DNA of 64,000 nucleotides, taken from the NCBI GenBank assembly GCA_007258455.2, contig VDFB02262564.1:1-64000 (forward strand), given 5' to 3'. The DNA comes from Sequoia sempervirens (lineage: Eukaryota > Streptophyta > Pinopsida > Cupressales > Cupressaceae). Position numbers and translations under genes: made by a program. This document shows positions 22,291 through 36,924 of the stretch, piece after piece (within the stretch, counting starts at the first letter, position 1; each line of letters opens with the position of its first letter). The notes beneath the pieces were generated by a model that worked only from the letters and a program-made list of their open reading frames with translations, made no database searches and had not been told where the DNA came from.

Positions 22291-22745
22291 CACTAGTACA
22301 GAAACAACAATATATGATTAAAAAAACTACTTTAAAAACTGCATATAAATGACCAAACATGATCACATGACCATTAGTAGTTTATTTCCAGTCATTTATA
22401 ATGTGACCAAATTGAAGACTAAACCATTTTTAATCATTTATTGGTTGTTTTGATTGATCGACTTGGTAGTATATTTAGTTGTTGATTTAGTCATTGATTT
22501 TTGTAATCTGGTCACTTATTTAGTCATTTTTTATTTACTAATATATTTAGTCATTAATTTATTCATTGATTGTTGTTAAATGGTCACTTATTTAGTCATT
22601 TTTATTCATTAATTTCACTGGTCATAGTTATACACTGCTCACTGATTTATGTCAATTGGTAGTATATTTATTCAATTTAATTACTAATTGAAATCAATTA
22701 GTAATATATTTAGTCATTTTAATTGACTGATATTTGATGATTTAA
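22291..22745. repeat. Left terminal and subterminal repeats of the CACTA element
   Basis: The CACTAGTA terminus is followed by more than ten copies of GTCA(C/T)TTATTTAGTCATTT and variants (TAGTCATTGATT, GGTCACTTATTTAGTC) in direct orientation. The same words, in the same orientation on the plus strand, fill the other end at 48255-48474. Confidence 0.8.
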
Positions 22746-23539
22746 ACATAAAACATAGAAATACGCATCAATCATCAATTGTACACAATAAGACAACCAT
22801 TGAGAAGGAAAAATCATTGAACTTTACTAAAAGAAAGGTGTTCTTATAGCTTGCACAAGTATGAAATATCTATCTTGCTTGAAAAATGTTTAGAAATAGA
22901 GTATTACAATTTTTATTTTCAATCACAAGACTAAAAATCTGAGTTACAATGCATAGAAATGACAAGAAAGAAACTTCTCCAAAAAAAACTTCTACAATGA
23001 TGGAAACACATGCTTGGAGCCCTTCAATGCAAGCACATGCCCCTTTCATCTCTTAAAACTTCTACAACATGGGAAATATTCCTGGAGCAAGCTATAACAA
23101 GTAGAATCCAAGAAGGAGAGCGTTGATCATGTCCCTCAATGTAGTCAACAATAACCCTAGAACATTTCCTCCTTTATATGAAACGTTCCATCTAATATGA
23201 GCAACATGGTTTTGCCTTATCTACCATGAATGAAGTTGTACCTTAATACAACCAACAAAATTACTATTAATCATAATTTAGAAAGAATAAAAGTGCATTG
23301 TATATTGCAAGTTTACAAAAGTAAGTCCAAACATAGCAAAAAGATAAATCAATTAAAAAATTGTAGGAGACAAATCACATCCAAAAACATGGGAGAGCTA
23401 TGAAAAATTGGAGAAACTGGCTTGGCAAATGAAGGCACTAGGGTATTTCCAAATTCAAGACTTTTGCTTAATGCTATGGAATAGAAGAAAAAAGAATCAT
23501 TTATCTACCACCATAGCAAAAGTTAGCAATTGCATTTGG

Positions 23540-23775
23540 TTTGTTAAACATGGCCCCTAGTACAACTATTAGAGTTGTTAAGAACCTTCGAGTATGTTCT
23601 AATTTTCGGACTACAACAATATGAGAAAACAAATATTAGAGTTGGATTCAACAAGATTTTTACACTACAATAATATGAGAAAACATGGCCCCTAGTAAGA
23701 GAAATTGTTTTGATTCAACAAGATTTTCACACTGCAACAATATGGGAAAACAAATAATCAACAAGATTATTATAA
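23540..23775. repeat. Imperfect tandem repeats in the CACTA element
   Basis: CTACAACAATATGAGAAAAC, or a one- or two-base variant, occurs three times (about 23611, 23663, 23735), GATTCAACAAGATTTT(T/C)ACACT occurs twice, and ACATGGCCCCTAGTA occurs twice. No coding potential is seen. Confidence 0.6.
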
Positions 23776-23924
23776 CATAAAAATTGTGACAATCAATAGA
23801 ATTTTTAATTCACAATAAGAATGTGAAGAGATGAAAACACAAGCTAAAACTAATACAGATTTGTTCACCGATAATGACTATGAATAACTTATGGTCTTAA
23901 CTTACAAGAAGTAAAAATGACTTA

Positions 23925-24041
<117 letters not shown>

Positions 24042-27000
24042 CTAAATGTAACATAAACAAATAAAACAATGATGAGTACTCATAAAATTTGATTATGCCA
24101 GTAGTCGGTCATTAAAATATATAAAGACTCATAATAACAATACTTCACTATGGAAAGTACAAATCCTTCTAGGAAAATAATTACCAAAAGAAAAGGATCA
24201 AAATATATAATGCTATGATGGACAATAACAACTTGTAACCATAATTTTCCACCATTTCTTAGTGAAGGTTAAATAACTTCTAGTTGGCATGAGACATTTA
24301 CCACAACATGATGCCTTTTGTCCAATGCTATTACCTGTTTCATCATGTCAATGCCCCTAACAACCTAGTATAATTAATCCACATTAGTGCCAAGATAATG
24401 CTCATAATGATCTAGACCTAGCTTACAAAAACAAATTTCAGGTGGTGCATCAATACAACATTTAATACAAAAAGAAAACTTTATTATTTAGATCAATATT
24501 ACAACAATGTAAGATAGTCCTCAAAATTTTCAATAAACTTTCAATCAAAATATAAAGTTACCATTATTTTACAGTCCATGTTGAACTTGACAACAATGCC
24601 ATTTATTATGCTAATTGAAAGAATTCAACAATTCAACAATAATACATGTGATTTGGTCACACTATCCCTTAAAATAAAACTTCAAGTGGTGTGTTTATTT
24701 CAATTATACATGCATATATATTATACATAATTTTATCATTTGGACCAAAAAGAAAAACTTAACAATAGAAAAACTAAAAAAAACACACATAAATCATTTA
24801 CTAAAATTTAAACATGTGAATATATATCTAACTTTAGAAAGGTCTCTTCACATAAAGCATAATGGAAAAAGTGAAAATCAATCAAGTTCCAAATCTTTAT
24901 CTATGTGCTTCTTATGTACTCATTGATTAAAATTTAGGAGTCTCCCAATAGTTTCTACTTGTTTCATCACATAATAGATTTCAAGGGCTCAATCTTCTCA
25001 CTCTCTTTGCGATCAGATTAAGGCTAGCAGTTAGAAGGTTGGATTATTTTGACCATTACTGAGGCCTTATCAATCATTGGAATCTAATCCCATGGACTTC
25101 ATAGGTGGTTTGCTTAGCCTCTAGTGGAAAGACCACTACATCATTGTTGTTGCCTATTGATTTTCATTGCATGGACTTTCCTTTCCTTGAATTGAATAAA
25201 GAGATAAAGATGTCATAGTTATATGTCATGCAAAGGAAGCACTTTGAAGGAAGATTTTATTCCATACATTTGGGAGATCTAGTGCCTCTAAACTCAACAA
25301 AGACATGTCCTTCAAAATGTCGTGACAGTGCAAATTGCAAAATATAGTGATGTGTCATTTGGCAAGCTAGAGCTAGTTCATGTTACATGTTATGATATCA
25401 TCTTAGACCTAGTACATATGACAATTGGGGTTTGGTTATTGTGCATGTGTGACAAGTGAAGTAATAAATTAGTTGATTTAATAGAGGTACTCTGCCAATT
25501 TATCTTGAAGACATGATTCTTTCAATGGTTGCCAAGGTTGCATTGAAGAACATTGTAATGAGGTGATTGCAAAGACATGGGAATGTGAAAATTAAATGAA
25601 TGATGTTGAGCGCAAGTTAGTGAATGTAGTGAGTATCATATCAAGCATATACATAATGAAAGTGCAGTCTTGAATATGTTTTGTGAATAAAGTGCTTGTA
25701 TCAAAGCTAGCCTTGAGTGGAGCATGTAGAATTATAAAAATTCCACACAAATGAAACTAAAGGGGTAGGGTTTTGATAGGAATCAATTAGCTCCCTATCA
25801 AAGTAAGCAACTAAGGGTTTTGTTGTGAGCTTCATGAGATATTAAAAGACAAGGAGTTATACCATCTTAGTTCATTGTCAATATGAGGTCCAAATGCTAG
25901 GATAGTCGGTATTAGTTGACAGTTTCATGAAGCCATGCTCATATTTTGTTCTTAAATAGAGGTTCTTTTATGATAATTGCACAAAAAAGTATTGGAGATA
26001 AATATAGTTTCAATTTCCACCATTTAAATATTTTTTGTTTGAAAAGATAATCATATAAAAAATTACAATGAGGAAAGACTTACGCAAAGGATGTTATGAT
26101 TGTGCAAGGGTTCAAAGTGCAAGGTGGTAGTCCTCTTAATCAAACTCTGAACAGTGCTTCAAAGATAGGTTGTTCTTGTGAATGACAAGGAGGTGAATTT
26201 GCATGTTGATGCCTAATGTAAGCATAACAATTTTTTTCTAAAACACTGATTCAATTGATAGCCAAAGACATGGGTTGATTTATATCACATGACCAAAAGA
26301 CAACACAAAATCAACAAATCTTCTCCATATAAATTCATCTCCAAGATTATTGCAAGAGAAATTATTTTGAGAGATGTGAACCATTTCCATCATTTTAAAT
26401 AGGGACAATGTTCTTGTGGAGAATATTGGTGATGCTAAATGAAACAATCTAAAAAATAGGCTTGCACTATAACAATGTGCACTACATCAGATATCCAATA
26501 ATAATGAAGGGACATTCATCAAAGCATAATAACAAGGATTTTTTTGTCATATGTTGTAGTTACAAGTGCCCTGCTAGACATACATGAAAATGTGGAAGCA
26601 TAGACAAGGAAAGTGAACTTTTCAAAAAATTCCTCAAAGAAATGTGATATCACCCGCATTACCACAAATCCAAGCAAAAAAATGTGCAGTGGCATTATTG
26701 TGGTGATGCGGTGAATCACCCACATCACTGTAAGGCTCGACAACAAACCATGCGGTGTTGTGGTGGAGGCTTTAGTATATGGTGTGGAATAGGAAGTGAT
26801 AGTTTTCTAGGCTTTAATCTAGCATATGTATTTTTCCAATTTAACTGTTCTTTCTCTCAACTCCTGCACAAAATAAAGAATCTAGGAAATAACCTTGCTA
26901 TAAAAAATGACTTTAAAATCATAAACTCAATTTGAGCTTTCACAAGATTAGAAAAATAATAAGTTGCTCATCAATGTCAGCTAGTTTGATACTGTTCTTT

Positions 27001-28266
27001 TGCAATGCACCATGAAAAGGCTTTAGTGTTAGAGAGAAGAATCAAAACCATCATAGTCACCTTTGAGTTGAATATAAATACACATTTTTTTTCCTTGTTT
27101 CAAAAGAGGCAATGCAACTTGAATATACTATAGATATGATTTTCAATCAAATCAAGCTTTTCCAATACCATGAACTACATATCTTGGAAGGTCTATGTAC
27201 ATTCACGATGGATAAATATATATAATATTTTGCTTGCAATGTATTCTACTCTAGTCTTAGGGTAAAAATACACAAATTTCTAATTGAGCTACCAAGTTAA
27301 GGATTGTATTATGACCATTATGAAACTTACCATGGATAAGAAACATTTGATATTTGTCACTGAAAATACTGTACATTAATTCATCTCCCTAATTGACTCT
27401 TTCATATCCATCCTACTTGTTTTATGAATTATTTTCTAATCAAGAAATCTCTTTAAATAATATAAAGATCCAACTATAGATTGTACTCCTTGTAGGATGT
27501 TGGGAAATCGCCAAGACTGGTGGATTCTTTATAGGTGATCACCAAGACTAATGGAAAACACAAGTTTCTAAGGGGCATTGTACAACCACCAAGACCACAA
27601 ATGAACTCATTTCAACAATATATGTAGAATTGTCATATGGGGGAGTTGCTAATGTGTGGTTCCCACAAATATGTTGAATCATATACAGAGTTGTTACCAA
27701 TGTAGTTTTTGATATACCATCTCAACTTTGTGCAATGTAGGGTTCATATATGGATAACATTCAATATATGAAGTTATAAACATTCAAAGCATTTCATGAT
27801 GATAAATTTACCCTATACATTTATTAATTTACAATGTGTAGACTTTGAAATGAACTAGAATTGATCATCTTGCATACTTCTATTTTTTACTGTGACCATA
27901 AATTTGGAACATATCTCTAATATTATGATTATAGAGAAAAAAGTAGAATATTTTTCACAGATGTGTGGTTAGATAGCACCTATGGATAAGAGTATGAGGT
28001 GTCATCAGTAAATCCATAAGGGAAAATCACTCTACTTGTAGATATAAAAAAGTGAACAAGAGATTAATTGAACCAATGCTATTCTAAATCTTGTTAGTTC
28101 CAAAATCAAAACCACTACAAAACTTCACCTGCAGTCAACATTGTAGTTTGCAATTATGCCATTCTTGTTGTCCTTCCTATCAAATTTCCAATTTGTCGAG
28201 TCTTGGTCAATTTGTTTCAAGATAATAGTATTTGTAGATAGCTCAATAGAGGGGAGTTGATGAATA
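24042..28266. other. CACTA interior without recognised gene
   Basis: Stretches upstream of the GAPDH exon show no further exon. A plus-strand word MDFIGGL followed by WKDHYIIVVAY near 25090-25160 recalls a gypsy integrase but is too short and isolated to call. A partial hairpin-family copy lies at 26583-26660. Confidence 0.4.
26583..26660. repeat. Partial copy of the 330-bp hairpin repeat
   Basis: ATGTGGAAGCATAGACAAGG through TTCCTCAAAGAAATGTG matches the arm of the hairpin units at 10740-10815. Just downstream (26640-26730) a degenerate inverted pair around TGTGATATCACCC and GGTGATGCGGTGAATCACCC is present. Confidence 0.55.
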
Positions 28267-30773
28267 TATTAGAGCATAGGACCACTGAGAGGGGGGCTAA
28301 ATCAATGGTCAACTAAAACCAATCTCATAAACTAAACACTTTTGATTAACCAAGGATGTTGTATTTATGAAAGATACAAAGATGTGACATTTTTAATATT
28401 ACATGAACATTAGAATTATTGAACCATATACAAAACAACAAATTATGCAAGTAAGAAGAGACGCCAAATTTATGAGTGGAAAAACCCTAAAAAGGGTAAA
28501 AAAAACCACTCTCAATAATAGCTTTATTAGGCCTCACTAGCCAAAACTTTGTTGAATACAAATTGTGTGTCTCATTGACAACGCATCAAGCCTCATTGGA
28601 TATCTCACAATATATCACACTAACACCTGCCTCACTAGAAAAATAAAGCTAATAGGAGTACTCACTCCTTATCACTCCATCTCTAAGGTCTCACTGACCA
28701 ATCTCCAATCCTTATTATATTTAGTGAGCACCAACCACTGAGAGAACCAACTCTCCTTCGAAGCACCAACTTTGAAAAAACCAAAGCACCAACTCTAGAC
28801 TTTGAATACAAGAAAAAATATAATACAGGGGGTTACCCTATTTCACTTCAAACCACTGCACAAGCAGGTTTCTCTAAAATTCATTCCACAAGGTTTTCAA
28901 TTCAATAACCATTATTTATACACCTGCAAAACACTATCTAATCTGACTTGTAGAAGAAAACCTTATGATCACTGTTTGTCATAGTTTTTAATCAAAAATT
29001 ATTCCTCACATCTTCAAAAACACCTCATCTTCACTCTATATCACCTTACACCTTAAAGAACCTCACTAGAATCAACATCTTAGAATATAATTTACTTCAT
29101 ATGCATTTCAAAGAAAAAGAAAACCCTCATTACAATCAGCTAACAGTAGATAAACAAGACCATACAGACTGGGAAAAAACTCCATAATTTGATACCATAA
29201 AAGACCATTTATCATTTTTCTCATCTTCAATCAAATCTCCCATTCTTTTCTCAAATATTTTGCTCAGTTCTCAACCAATTTGATCATGGAATTCTTAACA
29301 TGCAGTCATGCAGACACCACCATTTTCTCATAAAAACTTCAACATATCAAAAGCTATAGATTTTTGTCATAACATCATTTGCATTCATATCAAAGCCTCC
29401 TTTAATGTTACTCAGTCAAGAATTCAACATCAAGAGAAAAATAAAGTCCTATTCAAGAACTCTACAATAAATTATTTTAAACTCCAAGAAGAAGCTTTCT
29501 AAGAAACTAGAAATCTCTTCTCATCCCCTCAACACGGGCATTCACATACTACATGCAAAAAAACAAAAAGAACAATCTTTCATTTGATTTTGCGTCAATC
29601 ACCAAAACCCAATGACTTTTCATTTCCAAATAGAAACAACGTTGCAAAAACCCCTTAAGACATTCCACCTCCCTTCAAAGAGAGAACTCAAGAAGCTAAC
29701 CATTTTGAAATTTAAATGAGAACCTTTGATCGACATCACCTGCCACTAAAAACCTCAAATGGTATCTGTTGATCCTTTTATGAATGGTCAAATGTAGAAG
29801 ATTGACCTACCAGGCTAGTTAAATTTTGAAGGAGGGGCCAGTTAAGAAGCAAGAATAATCCCCTTATAAGGTCACTTAAGACAATGGTGACTGGTGCTAT
29901 AAGTCACCTTTAAATTAAAACAAAAGCATTCTTTCCTTTAAATTTTTTTTACAAGAAATGAACCCTAGATATTAGGGTTTTTAAGAAACCTTCTATAATC
30001 AAAACCCAAAACCTCTTAATGATCAAAAATGGAATCACAAGTAACTTTCCATATTGTTGCACAAAACACCGATGAGGAACAATAACACTTCAACCCAACA
30101 CCTTGAACATCATCATTGCATCTTTGAAAGAATGAAACTTGTCATGAATTCCTTGAGACCTTTAAACAATCCCTATGATACTTTTACAATAACAAAGCAC
30201 TTTGCAACAAGCAACATGAAAGCATGAACATAGACTAAACAAACATCTTTTGGAAGTGATTCAAGCAATGCACCTTTGCTATCTTATGCAACTATCTTTG
30301 GAATCTCCATGAATTTTTGAAATATGAACTACATCAAACCTTGATGCTTTGAAGCTTTTATAATTTTTGAAGAACCTTGGAGCTTGGAGCTTTGAATAAC
30401 TTGACAAATTGCTTAAATGACTTGAAAAAATGAAACCTTTAATAATTTGATGCTATACCTTGATGAATTGATTTTGACTTGAAGCACCTTGAAGCTTTGA
30501 GACCTTAAATCCTTGAAGCAACAATACAAGACAATTCACTACAACACCCTGTTGTCACCTTTGACATCCTTAAAGCAACATGAAACATGATTTGAGATCG
30601 ATGATGAATAAGAACAACTCCTTGTAACCTTTGGACCAACCACCATCCTTATGAATAGTAAATATGAGATACCTTAAAGCAAGTGTGGAAATTCATTGAA
30701 TATGCAAGCATCATGAAACCAATCAATAAACAATATATCAACCTTTGACATCAATGACAAACTCCATTCAATA
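28267..30773 (-). mobile_element. 3' LTR of the gag-only copia element
   Basis: It is about 2.5 kb long and aligns with 34899-36919. It starts on the plus strand with TATTAGAGCATAGGACCAC, where the partner has TGTTGGAGC, and ends in CCATTCAATA. A purine run (minus strand AAAGGGAGAG) lies just outside at 30776-30787. It retains about 480 bases (about 28605-29085) that are deleted in the partner LTR. Confidence 0.85.
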
Positions 30774-33439
30774 AGCTCTCCCTTTGGCATTGATGTCAAC
30801 CCAACACCAACTCTGACAAACCAACACCAATTCCAAACTCTCTCCCCCTTCGACAAAAATGACAAAGGGCTACTTAGATTTAAAAATAATCACTCCCCTT
30901 GCAACTAATCTCTATATAGAAGTAGTAACAAACATCCATACCTAACTACCATCTTACACTTGCATTGCAAAAGAACTACTACAACAAGAACCATAGAGAA
31001 TGCAAGCTATCAACATCCACACAACAAAGTTTCCATTACAACAAACAAATTTCCATTCCATCAAGCAGTTCAAAGCAACTGCACCAACACTTTAAAGCTT
31101 GGGCTTAAAATTTACTTGAACAACCTACCATTGTTCATCCATTATACCACTGTCCAAGTATATGCTGCAATTATATGACTAACATGTTGCTTTGCATACC
31201 ACTCTCTTTTTCAAAAACTTACTCCTATCAACTACAAGAGAGAGCACTATCTTTATATGACATCCTCACCATAATTATGTGCATTGAAAAACCAATTTGA
31301 ATGCTCTTCACTATCTATTTCTCTTGCTCATTGTAACTAAATACATAAGGTTGTCATACCTTAACTAAGATCTACAACTATATCAAGACCCCTGTTACTT
31401 TAACTTGTAAGGATATACATAAAAACACTATTAATAACACTGTCACTATCCATCACAAAGATGACTGATCAATGGTATATAAATAATTCAATCACTTGCC
31501 ACTCAATAAAAAAGATGACTCCCCCTATAACTAGCTCCTTTTTCAACTCATTATCACCAAACTGAGCATTATGCAAGTCAAGAACTATATAAGATGCTTC
31601 ATACCAAACCATTAGATAGACATATTTCATAGCCATCACTTGAAGATATCTACACACTAACAACTTATATATACACATTCAAAATGCAAAGATACCCATT
31701 CAATCATTGATCGAGAGCAACAAACCACAAATGAAGATTTCTTATCATTTACAATCATTCCTTTGTATAAAAGAAGTATAACACTTGTCAAGAATTATAA
31801 GAATACTTTGAAAATAATAGCTTATGATTTTAGAACTTAGACCCTCATCATTTTTAAACCCTAAACACACATGATTACTTTATACAATATCTCTTGTGAA
31901 GCACTCTAAGACAAAGGCTTGGCACAATATCTTAAGACATAAAAAAATAGAATAGCTAAATCTCAACCTTGTAGCATGATTATGTTAAAACACACTGATA
32001 CCACTAAGAATTCAAAGCATCAAGACATGTTGAGGATGAATGATCACTGATAACTATTGTCACACGGAGATGTATCACCATGAATCTTTGAAAATATACA
32101 AGATTACATTGTAAAGATTGTCCCTTACCAATATATTGTCAAAGCAAAAAAGTCACCATGCAAAATTTTCACACTTCCAAGTGTAGACTTCATGACATAT
32201 CATCACTAGATACTAACACCTTGTACCAACAACATAAACATAACACTATTCAAGATCACTACACCAAAGAGATCAGTGCAACATGTAAACCCATGAAACA
32301 AATATGTTTAAAGCAAGAATCTTGATGTGGGATAGACACTACTCTGTATACTGCTGAAAGACTTGAGAAAGAGCCCATGAAACATAAGTGTTATAGCAAT
32401 ATAGAATTTCCAAATGCATTGACACTAATTCATCAACAAAGTAGATTGACTATCCATAGAGAACTCCACCTAGCACTGAAGTAAAAACCATGAGACAAAA
32501 CTTCATCCACCCTGTGAGATACTTTCCACTTAATGTCTTTGTAAATTCTTTGCCAAATTTACCCATTGAAAATCATTGTTGTTCCTACTGTTCAAGATGA
32601 CTGGATTGACTTTGTATTCAAAACATCAAATTCATAGTGATAATTGTGTCTTCATTTAATGTGACTACCTTACGATAAACTGACTCTTCTTTCTCCCACG
32701 TTAGCATTGAGATATATAAATGTCATGAAATTACTATTGTAACATACTACACAATGACTTATGATATCAAAGACAAAGTAAGAAACTCTTAGCTTTGCAT
32801 CATGACAATTTACTTCATATCAAAGCATGATAGACCCTTGAAATTACATTTCACCTTGAACATCACTTGAAAATGTATAGCAGTCTTTACAAAATAGACT
32901 AAGTACACTTGCAATCTGTGACATCACTACAAGCAAAGAATATTTCACTATATATTGCAAAGATATAACTTGGAAGCATGAAGGATTTAACTGAGATAAC
33001 CAAGATGTAGACCATATGCACTATCAAGCAGCTCAACTATACAAGATTCATGATGAAGGAAAAGGTGAGCATCACTGTCACAATAACCAAAAATAAGTCA
33101 AATTGGTCTCTTTATTCACTGCCACACCTTTTATTACACTTGCATTGTTAATAAGATATCAATCCCAATGTGAACCAATGTGATTTGAACTATCACTCAA
33201 ATAAAGTAGATTGAATAGCATTCATTGTTGAGAATATTTGATTAAGTTCACTAGAGACACCATCAATAAAACATGTGCACACCCTATTTTGCATCTTGAA
33301 TGATCAACAAAAACTTGTAATAAAGCACTCCCATAATTTCTTCTTGATGAAACCTATTTTCTATTTACTATGAGGTTTGTATAATACAATAAAAGAAAAA
33401 TTCTCCCTCAATTTATGTTGTACTTTATGCAATTAAGTA
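30774..33439 (-). other. Internal region of the copia element without coding signal
   Basis: This 2.7-kb stretch lies between gag and the 3' LTR on the minus strand. No frame shows pol motifs, and the ORFs are short and A/T-driven. It may once have held the extra non-pol ORF seen in the related element at 53294-61020, but I cannot align the two. Confidence 0.45.
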
Positions 33440-34763
33440 TATTTAGAATGCAACATGCCCAAGATTAGGTTCTTCTTTCTCTTGTTTCCTTCTCCACACT
33501 TTCTTAATGCTTGTCTTCTTGTGATGATTTCTACAAAATAGTGCTTTATGTCCAACTTCATAACATTTGTAGCATGTGACTTTGATTCTATTATTTAACC
33601 ATTCATAAGAGCTTTTAGTACATCCAACATTCTTACAATGCACCCTAAACTCTTGCTTTATGACCAAACTCATAAAATGAATAACAATAACCATGAAAAG
33701 AATTGTCAAACCTAGAATTTTGATGTTGTACTAAATACAAAGATCTTCTAAGCTTGTTTTTTTTTGCTTCTGTAGGAGTATTTTTTGTTGTTCTCTTCTT
33801 GTCTTCAGCTTTAGGAGTAGCAGAATAGTTTAAATCTATCTTCTTCCTTGGTGTATCTCTAACCTTAAAACACTACCCTCCTTCAAAACCTAATCCAGTA
33901 GTATCCTTATGATGTTTGTTCTTGCTTAACATCTCAAATAAAAATTCAGAGCTCTTTCCAAATTCAAGAGTCTTGTGCAACTTGGAAGAAGCTTTTCCTA
34001 ATTCACTTTTCAAAGAAACTATCTTTGATTCATACTTTTCACAATCAATCACTTTTTCCTTAAGTTGTTTATTGACTTCTTCTATTTTATTTCCTTCTAC
34101 AACTTGAACATTCAAATCTATTATCAGTTTCATTGCCTCTTAAAGAACTGAAAGTGTCTTAACTTTAGAATTTTTTTCTTCTTGAAGCTACAACATTAGT
34201 CTTTGATTCTCCACTCTAAGTTTCTCAATCTCATCAAGAGCACAAGTAAGTTCACCTTCAAAATAAAATTCGCATTTATTTTCATCTGACTCTTGTTCAT
34301 AATCTCTCATAGAGAATTCTTCTTCTTTATAAAAAAAAACATCTTCACTTTCAGATGTATCACATCTTGTATCAATTTGCAAGGATTTATTTTTCATCAA
34401 CTCATCACTTTCATACATATAAATTAGTTTGTCCCAAATCTCCTTTGCATATTTACAATACATAAACTTAGCAATAATTTCATTTGGAAAACCATTAAAG
34501 ATGGTATCAATGGCCCTAGCATTGAATTCAAGAGCCTTCTTCTCATCTACAGTAGAAGGAGATGTTGAAGTTACTGAATAACCTTTCTCTATTGTTGTCC
34601 ACACATCAAATCCTAAGGAAGATAGATAAGTCTCCATCCTGAGTTTCTAAAGAATAAAACTTGTACCTTCAAACTGAGCTGCTCTAGGTATAATATACAC
34701 TTCCATTTGTGAGTCATTATTTATAACTTCTTCTCCACCATCCTTTATATCTGGTTCATGCAT
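33440..34763 (-). pseudogene. Gag of the copia-type element
   Basis: From the ATG at 34763 the frame gives the acidic start MHEPDIKDGGEEV and then FEGTSFIL, one TAG, and KLRMETYLSSLGFDVWTTI. Next come FNARAIDTIFNGFPNEIIAK and YAKEIWDKLIYMYE, which are the hallmarks of the copia gag (UBN2-type) domain. A second block (34133-33873) is coiled coil (EEVNKQLKEKVIDCEKYESK). The last block carries a CCHC zinc knuckle, CYKCYEVGHKALFC, at about 33515-33590, followed by a Lys/Arg-rich tail. At least two breaks interrupt the frame. No protease, integrase or reverse transcriptase follows it. Confidence 0.75.
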
Positions 34764-34898
34764 TTATTGTTGTTTAGCACCCTGCTAGATATTTCTTTTT
34801 TCCCTTGTTTCTTTTTATTTTTTCCATTGTACTCCACCACCAAGATCAACCCAAGTTGATTAAACTTTTGTAGGGAACCCTACTGCTTTGATATGACT

Positions 34899-36919
34899 TG
34901 TTGGAGCATAGGACCACTGAGAGGGGGGTGAATCAATGGTCAACTAAAACCAATCTCATAAACTAAACTCTTTTTATTAACCAAGGATGTTGTATTTCAT
35001 GAAAGATACAAAGATGTGCAATTTTCAATATTATATGAACATTAAAAGTATTGAACCATATACAAAGAAACACATTATCCAAGTAAGAAGAGGCACCAAA
35101 TTTATGAGTGGAAAAACCCTTAAAATGGTAAAAAACACTCTCAATAATAGCTTTATTAGGCCTCACTAGCCAAGATTTGTTGAATACAAATTATGTGTCT
35201 CACTAACAACACAACAAGCCTCATTGGCTATCTCAGAATATACTTTACTTCATATTCATTTCAAAGAGAAACAAAACCCTCATTAAAATAAGCTAATATT
35301 AGATAAACAAGATCATATAGACTAGGACAAAAACCCATAATTTGATACCATCAAATACCATTTATCAGTCTGCTCATCTTCAATCAAAGCTCCCATTCTT
35401 TTCACACATATTCTGCTCAGTTCTCAACCAATTTGATCATGGAATTCTTAACATGTAGTCATGTAGACACCACCATTTGTTCATAAAAACTTCAACATAT
35501 CAAAAGCTACATATTTTTGTCATAACATCATCTTGTATTCATATCAAAGCCTCCTTTAATGTTACTTAGTCAAGAATACAACATCAAGAGAAAAAAAAAG
35601 TCCTATTCAAGAACTTTGCAATAAATTCTTTTAAACTCCAAGAAGAAGCTTTCTAAGAAACTAGAAATATCTTCTCATCCCCTCAACACAAGCTTTCACA
35701 TGCTACACACACAAAAAAAAAAAGACTAATCTTTCATCTGATTTGGTGTCAATCACCAAAACCCAATGACTTTTCATTTCCAAATAGAAATACTGTTGCA
35801 AAAACCCTGAAGACATTCCACCTCCTGTCAAAGAATGAACTCAAGGAACTAACCATTTTGAAATTTAAATGAGAACCTTTGATTGACATCACCCACCACT
35901 AAAAACTTCAAATGGTATAGTTTATTTTTTTATGAATGGTCGAACATAGAAGATTAACCTACCAGGCCAGTTAAATTTCGAAGGAGGGGCCGATTAAGCA
36001 ACGAGAACAATCCCCTTAAAAGGTCACTTAAGACAATGGTGACCAGTGCTATAAGTCACCTTTAAATTAAAACAAAATCATTCTTTCCTTTAAAAAAACT
36101 TTACAAGAGATAAACCCTAGATATTAGGGTTTCTAAGAAACCTTCTATAATCAAAACCTAAAACCTCTGAATGATAAAAAATGGCATCACAAGCAACTTT
36201 CCATGTTGTTGCACCAAAAACCAGTGAAGAACAATAACACTTCAACCCAGCACTTTGAACATCATTATTGCATCTTTGAAAGAATGAAACTTGTCATGAA
36301 TTCCTTGAGACCTTTAAACAATCCCTGTGATACTTTTGCACTAACAAAGCACTTTGCAACAAGCAACATGAAAGCATGAACATAGACTGAAAAAACATCT
36401 TTTGGAAGTATCAAGCAATGCACCTTTGCTATCTTATGCAACTATCTTTGGAATCTCCATGACTTTTTGAAATAGGGACTACATCAAACCTTGATGCTTT
36501 GAATCTTTTATACTTTTTGAAGAACCTTGGAGCTTAGAGCTTTGAATAACTTGAAAAATTGCTTAAATGACTTGAAAAAATGAAACCTTTAATACTTTGA
36601 TGTTATATCTTGATGAATTGATTTTTACATGAAGCACCTTGAAGCTTTGAGACCTTAAAGCCTTGAAGCAACACCATAAGACCACTACAACATCTTGTTG
36701 TTAGCTTTTACATCCTTAAAGCAACATGAAACATGATTTGAGATCCATGATGAACAAGAACAACTCCTTGCATGCTTTGCACCAACCACCATCCTTATGA
36801 ATAGTCAAGATGAGATACCTTTAAGCAAGCATGGAAATTCACTGAATATGCAAGCATCATGACACCATTCAACAAAAAATCTATCAGCCTTTCACATCAA
36901 TGAAAAAGTCCATTCAATA
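34899..36919 (-). mobile_element. 5' LTR of the gag-only copia element
   Basis: It is about 2.0 kb long, with clean CCAACA at its 3' end (minus strand) and CAATA on the plus strand at 36919. Relative to 28267-30773 it lacks about 480 bases after CATTGGCTATCTCAGAATATA. The remainder aligns throughout. Confidence 0.85.
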
Positions 36920-36924
36920 GAATA

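Larger units (their letters stand above)
28267..36919 (-). mobile_element. Copia-type LTR element, gag only, inside the CACTA element
   Basis: Two direct repeats (28267-30773 and 34899-36919) flank a 4.1-kb internal region with a minus-strand gag. The target duplication GAATA is present on both sides (28262-28266 and 36920-36924). On the minus strand the 5' LTR is the upper one. It is followed by AGTCATATCAAAGCAG, which resembles the initiator-Met primer site used by plant copia elements. The LTR 3' end CCAACA is typical; the 5' end reads TATTG in place of TGTTG in both copies. No reverse transcriptase or integrase was seen, so it depended on a helper. Confidence 0.85.

Noticed and set aside
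23140..23260. Minus-strand stretch below the GAPDH exon as a further GAPDH exon
   Set aside because: Translation in all frames shows none of the expected GAPDH words (such as those around the catalytic Cys).
25020..25450. Words resembling gypsy integrase (MDFIGGL...WKDHYIIVVAY) and a YDIIL retropepsin-like word
   Set aside because: Too short, interrupted, and in the wrong order relative to each other; no neighbouring pol motifs support them.
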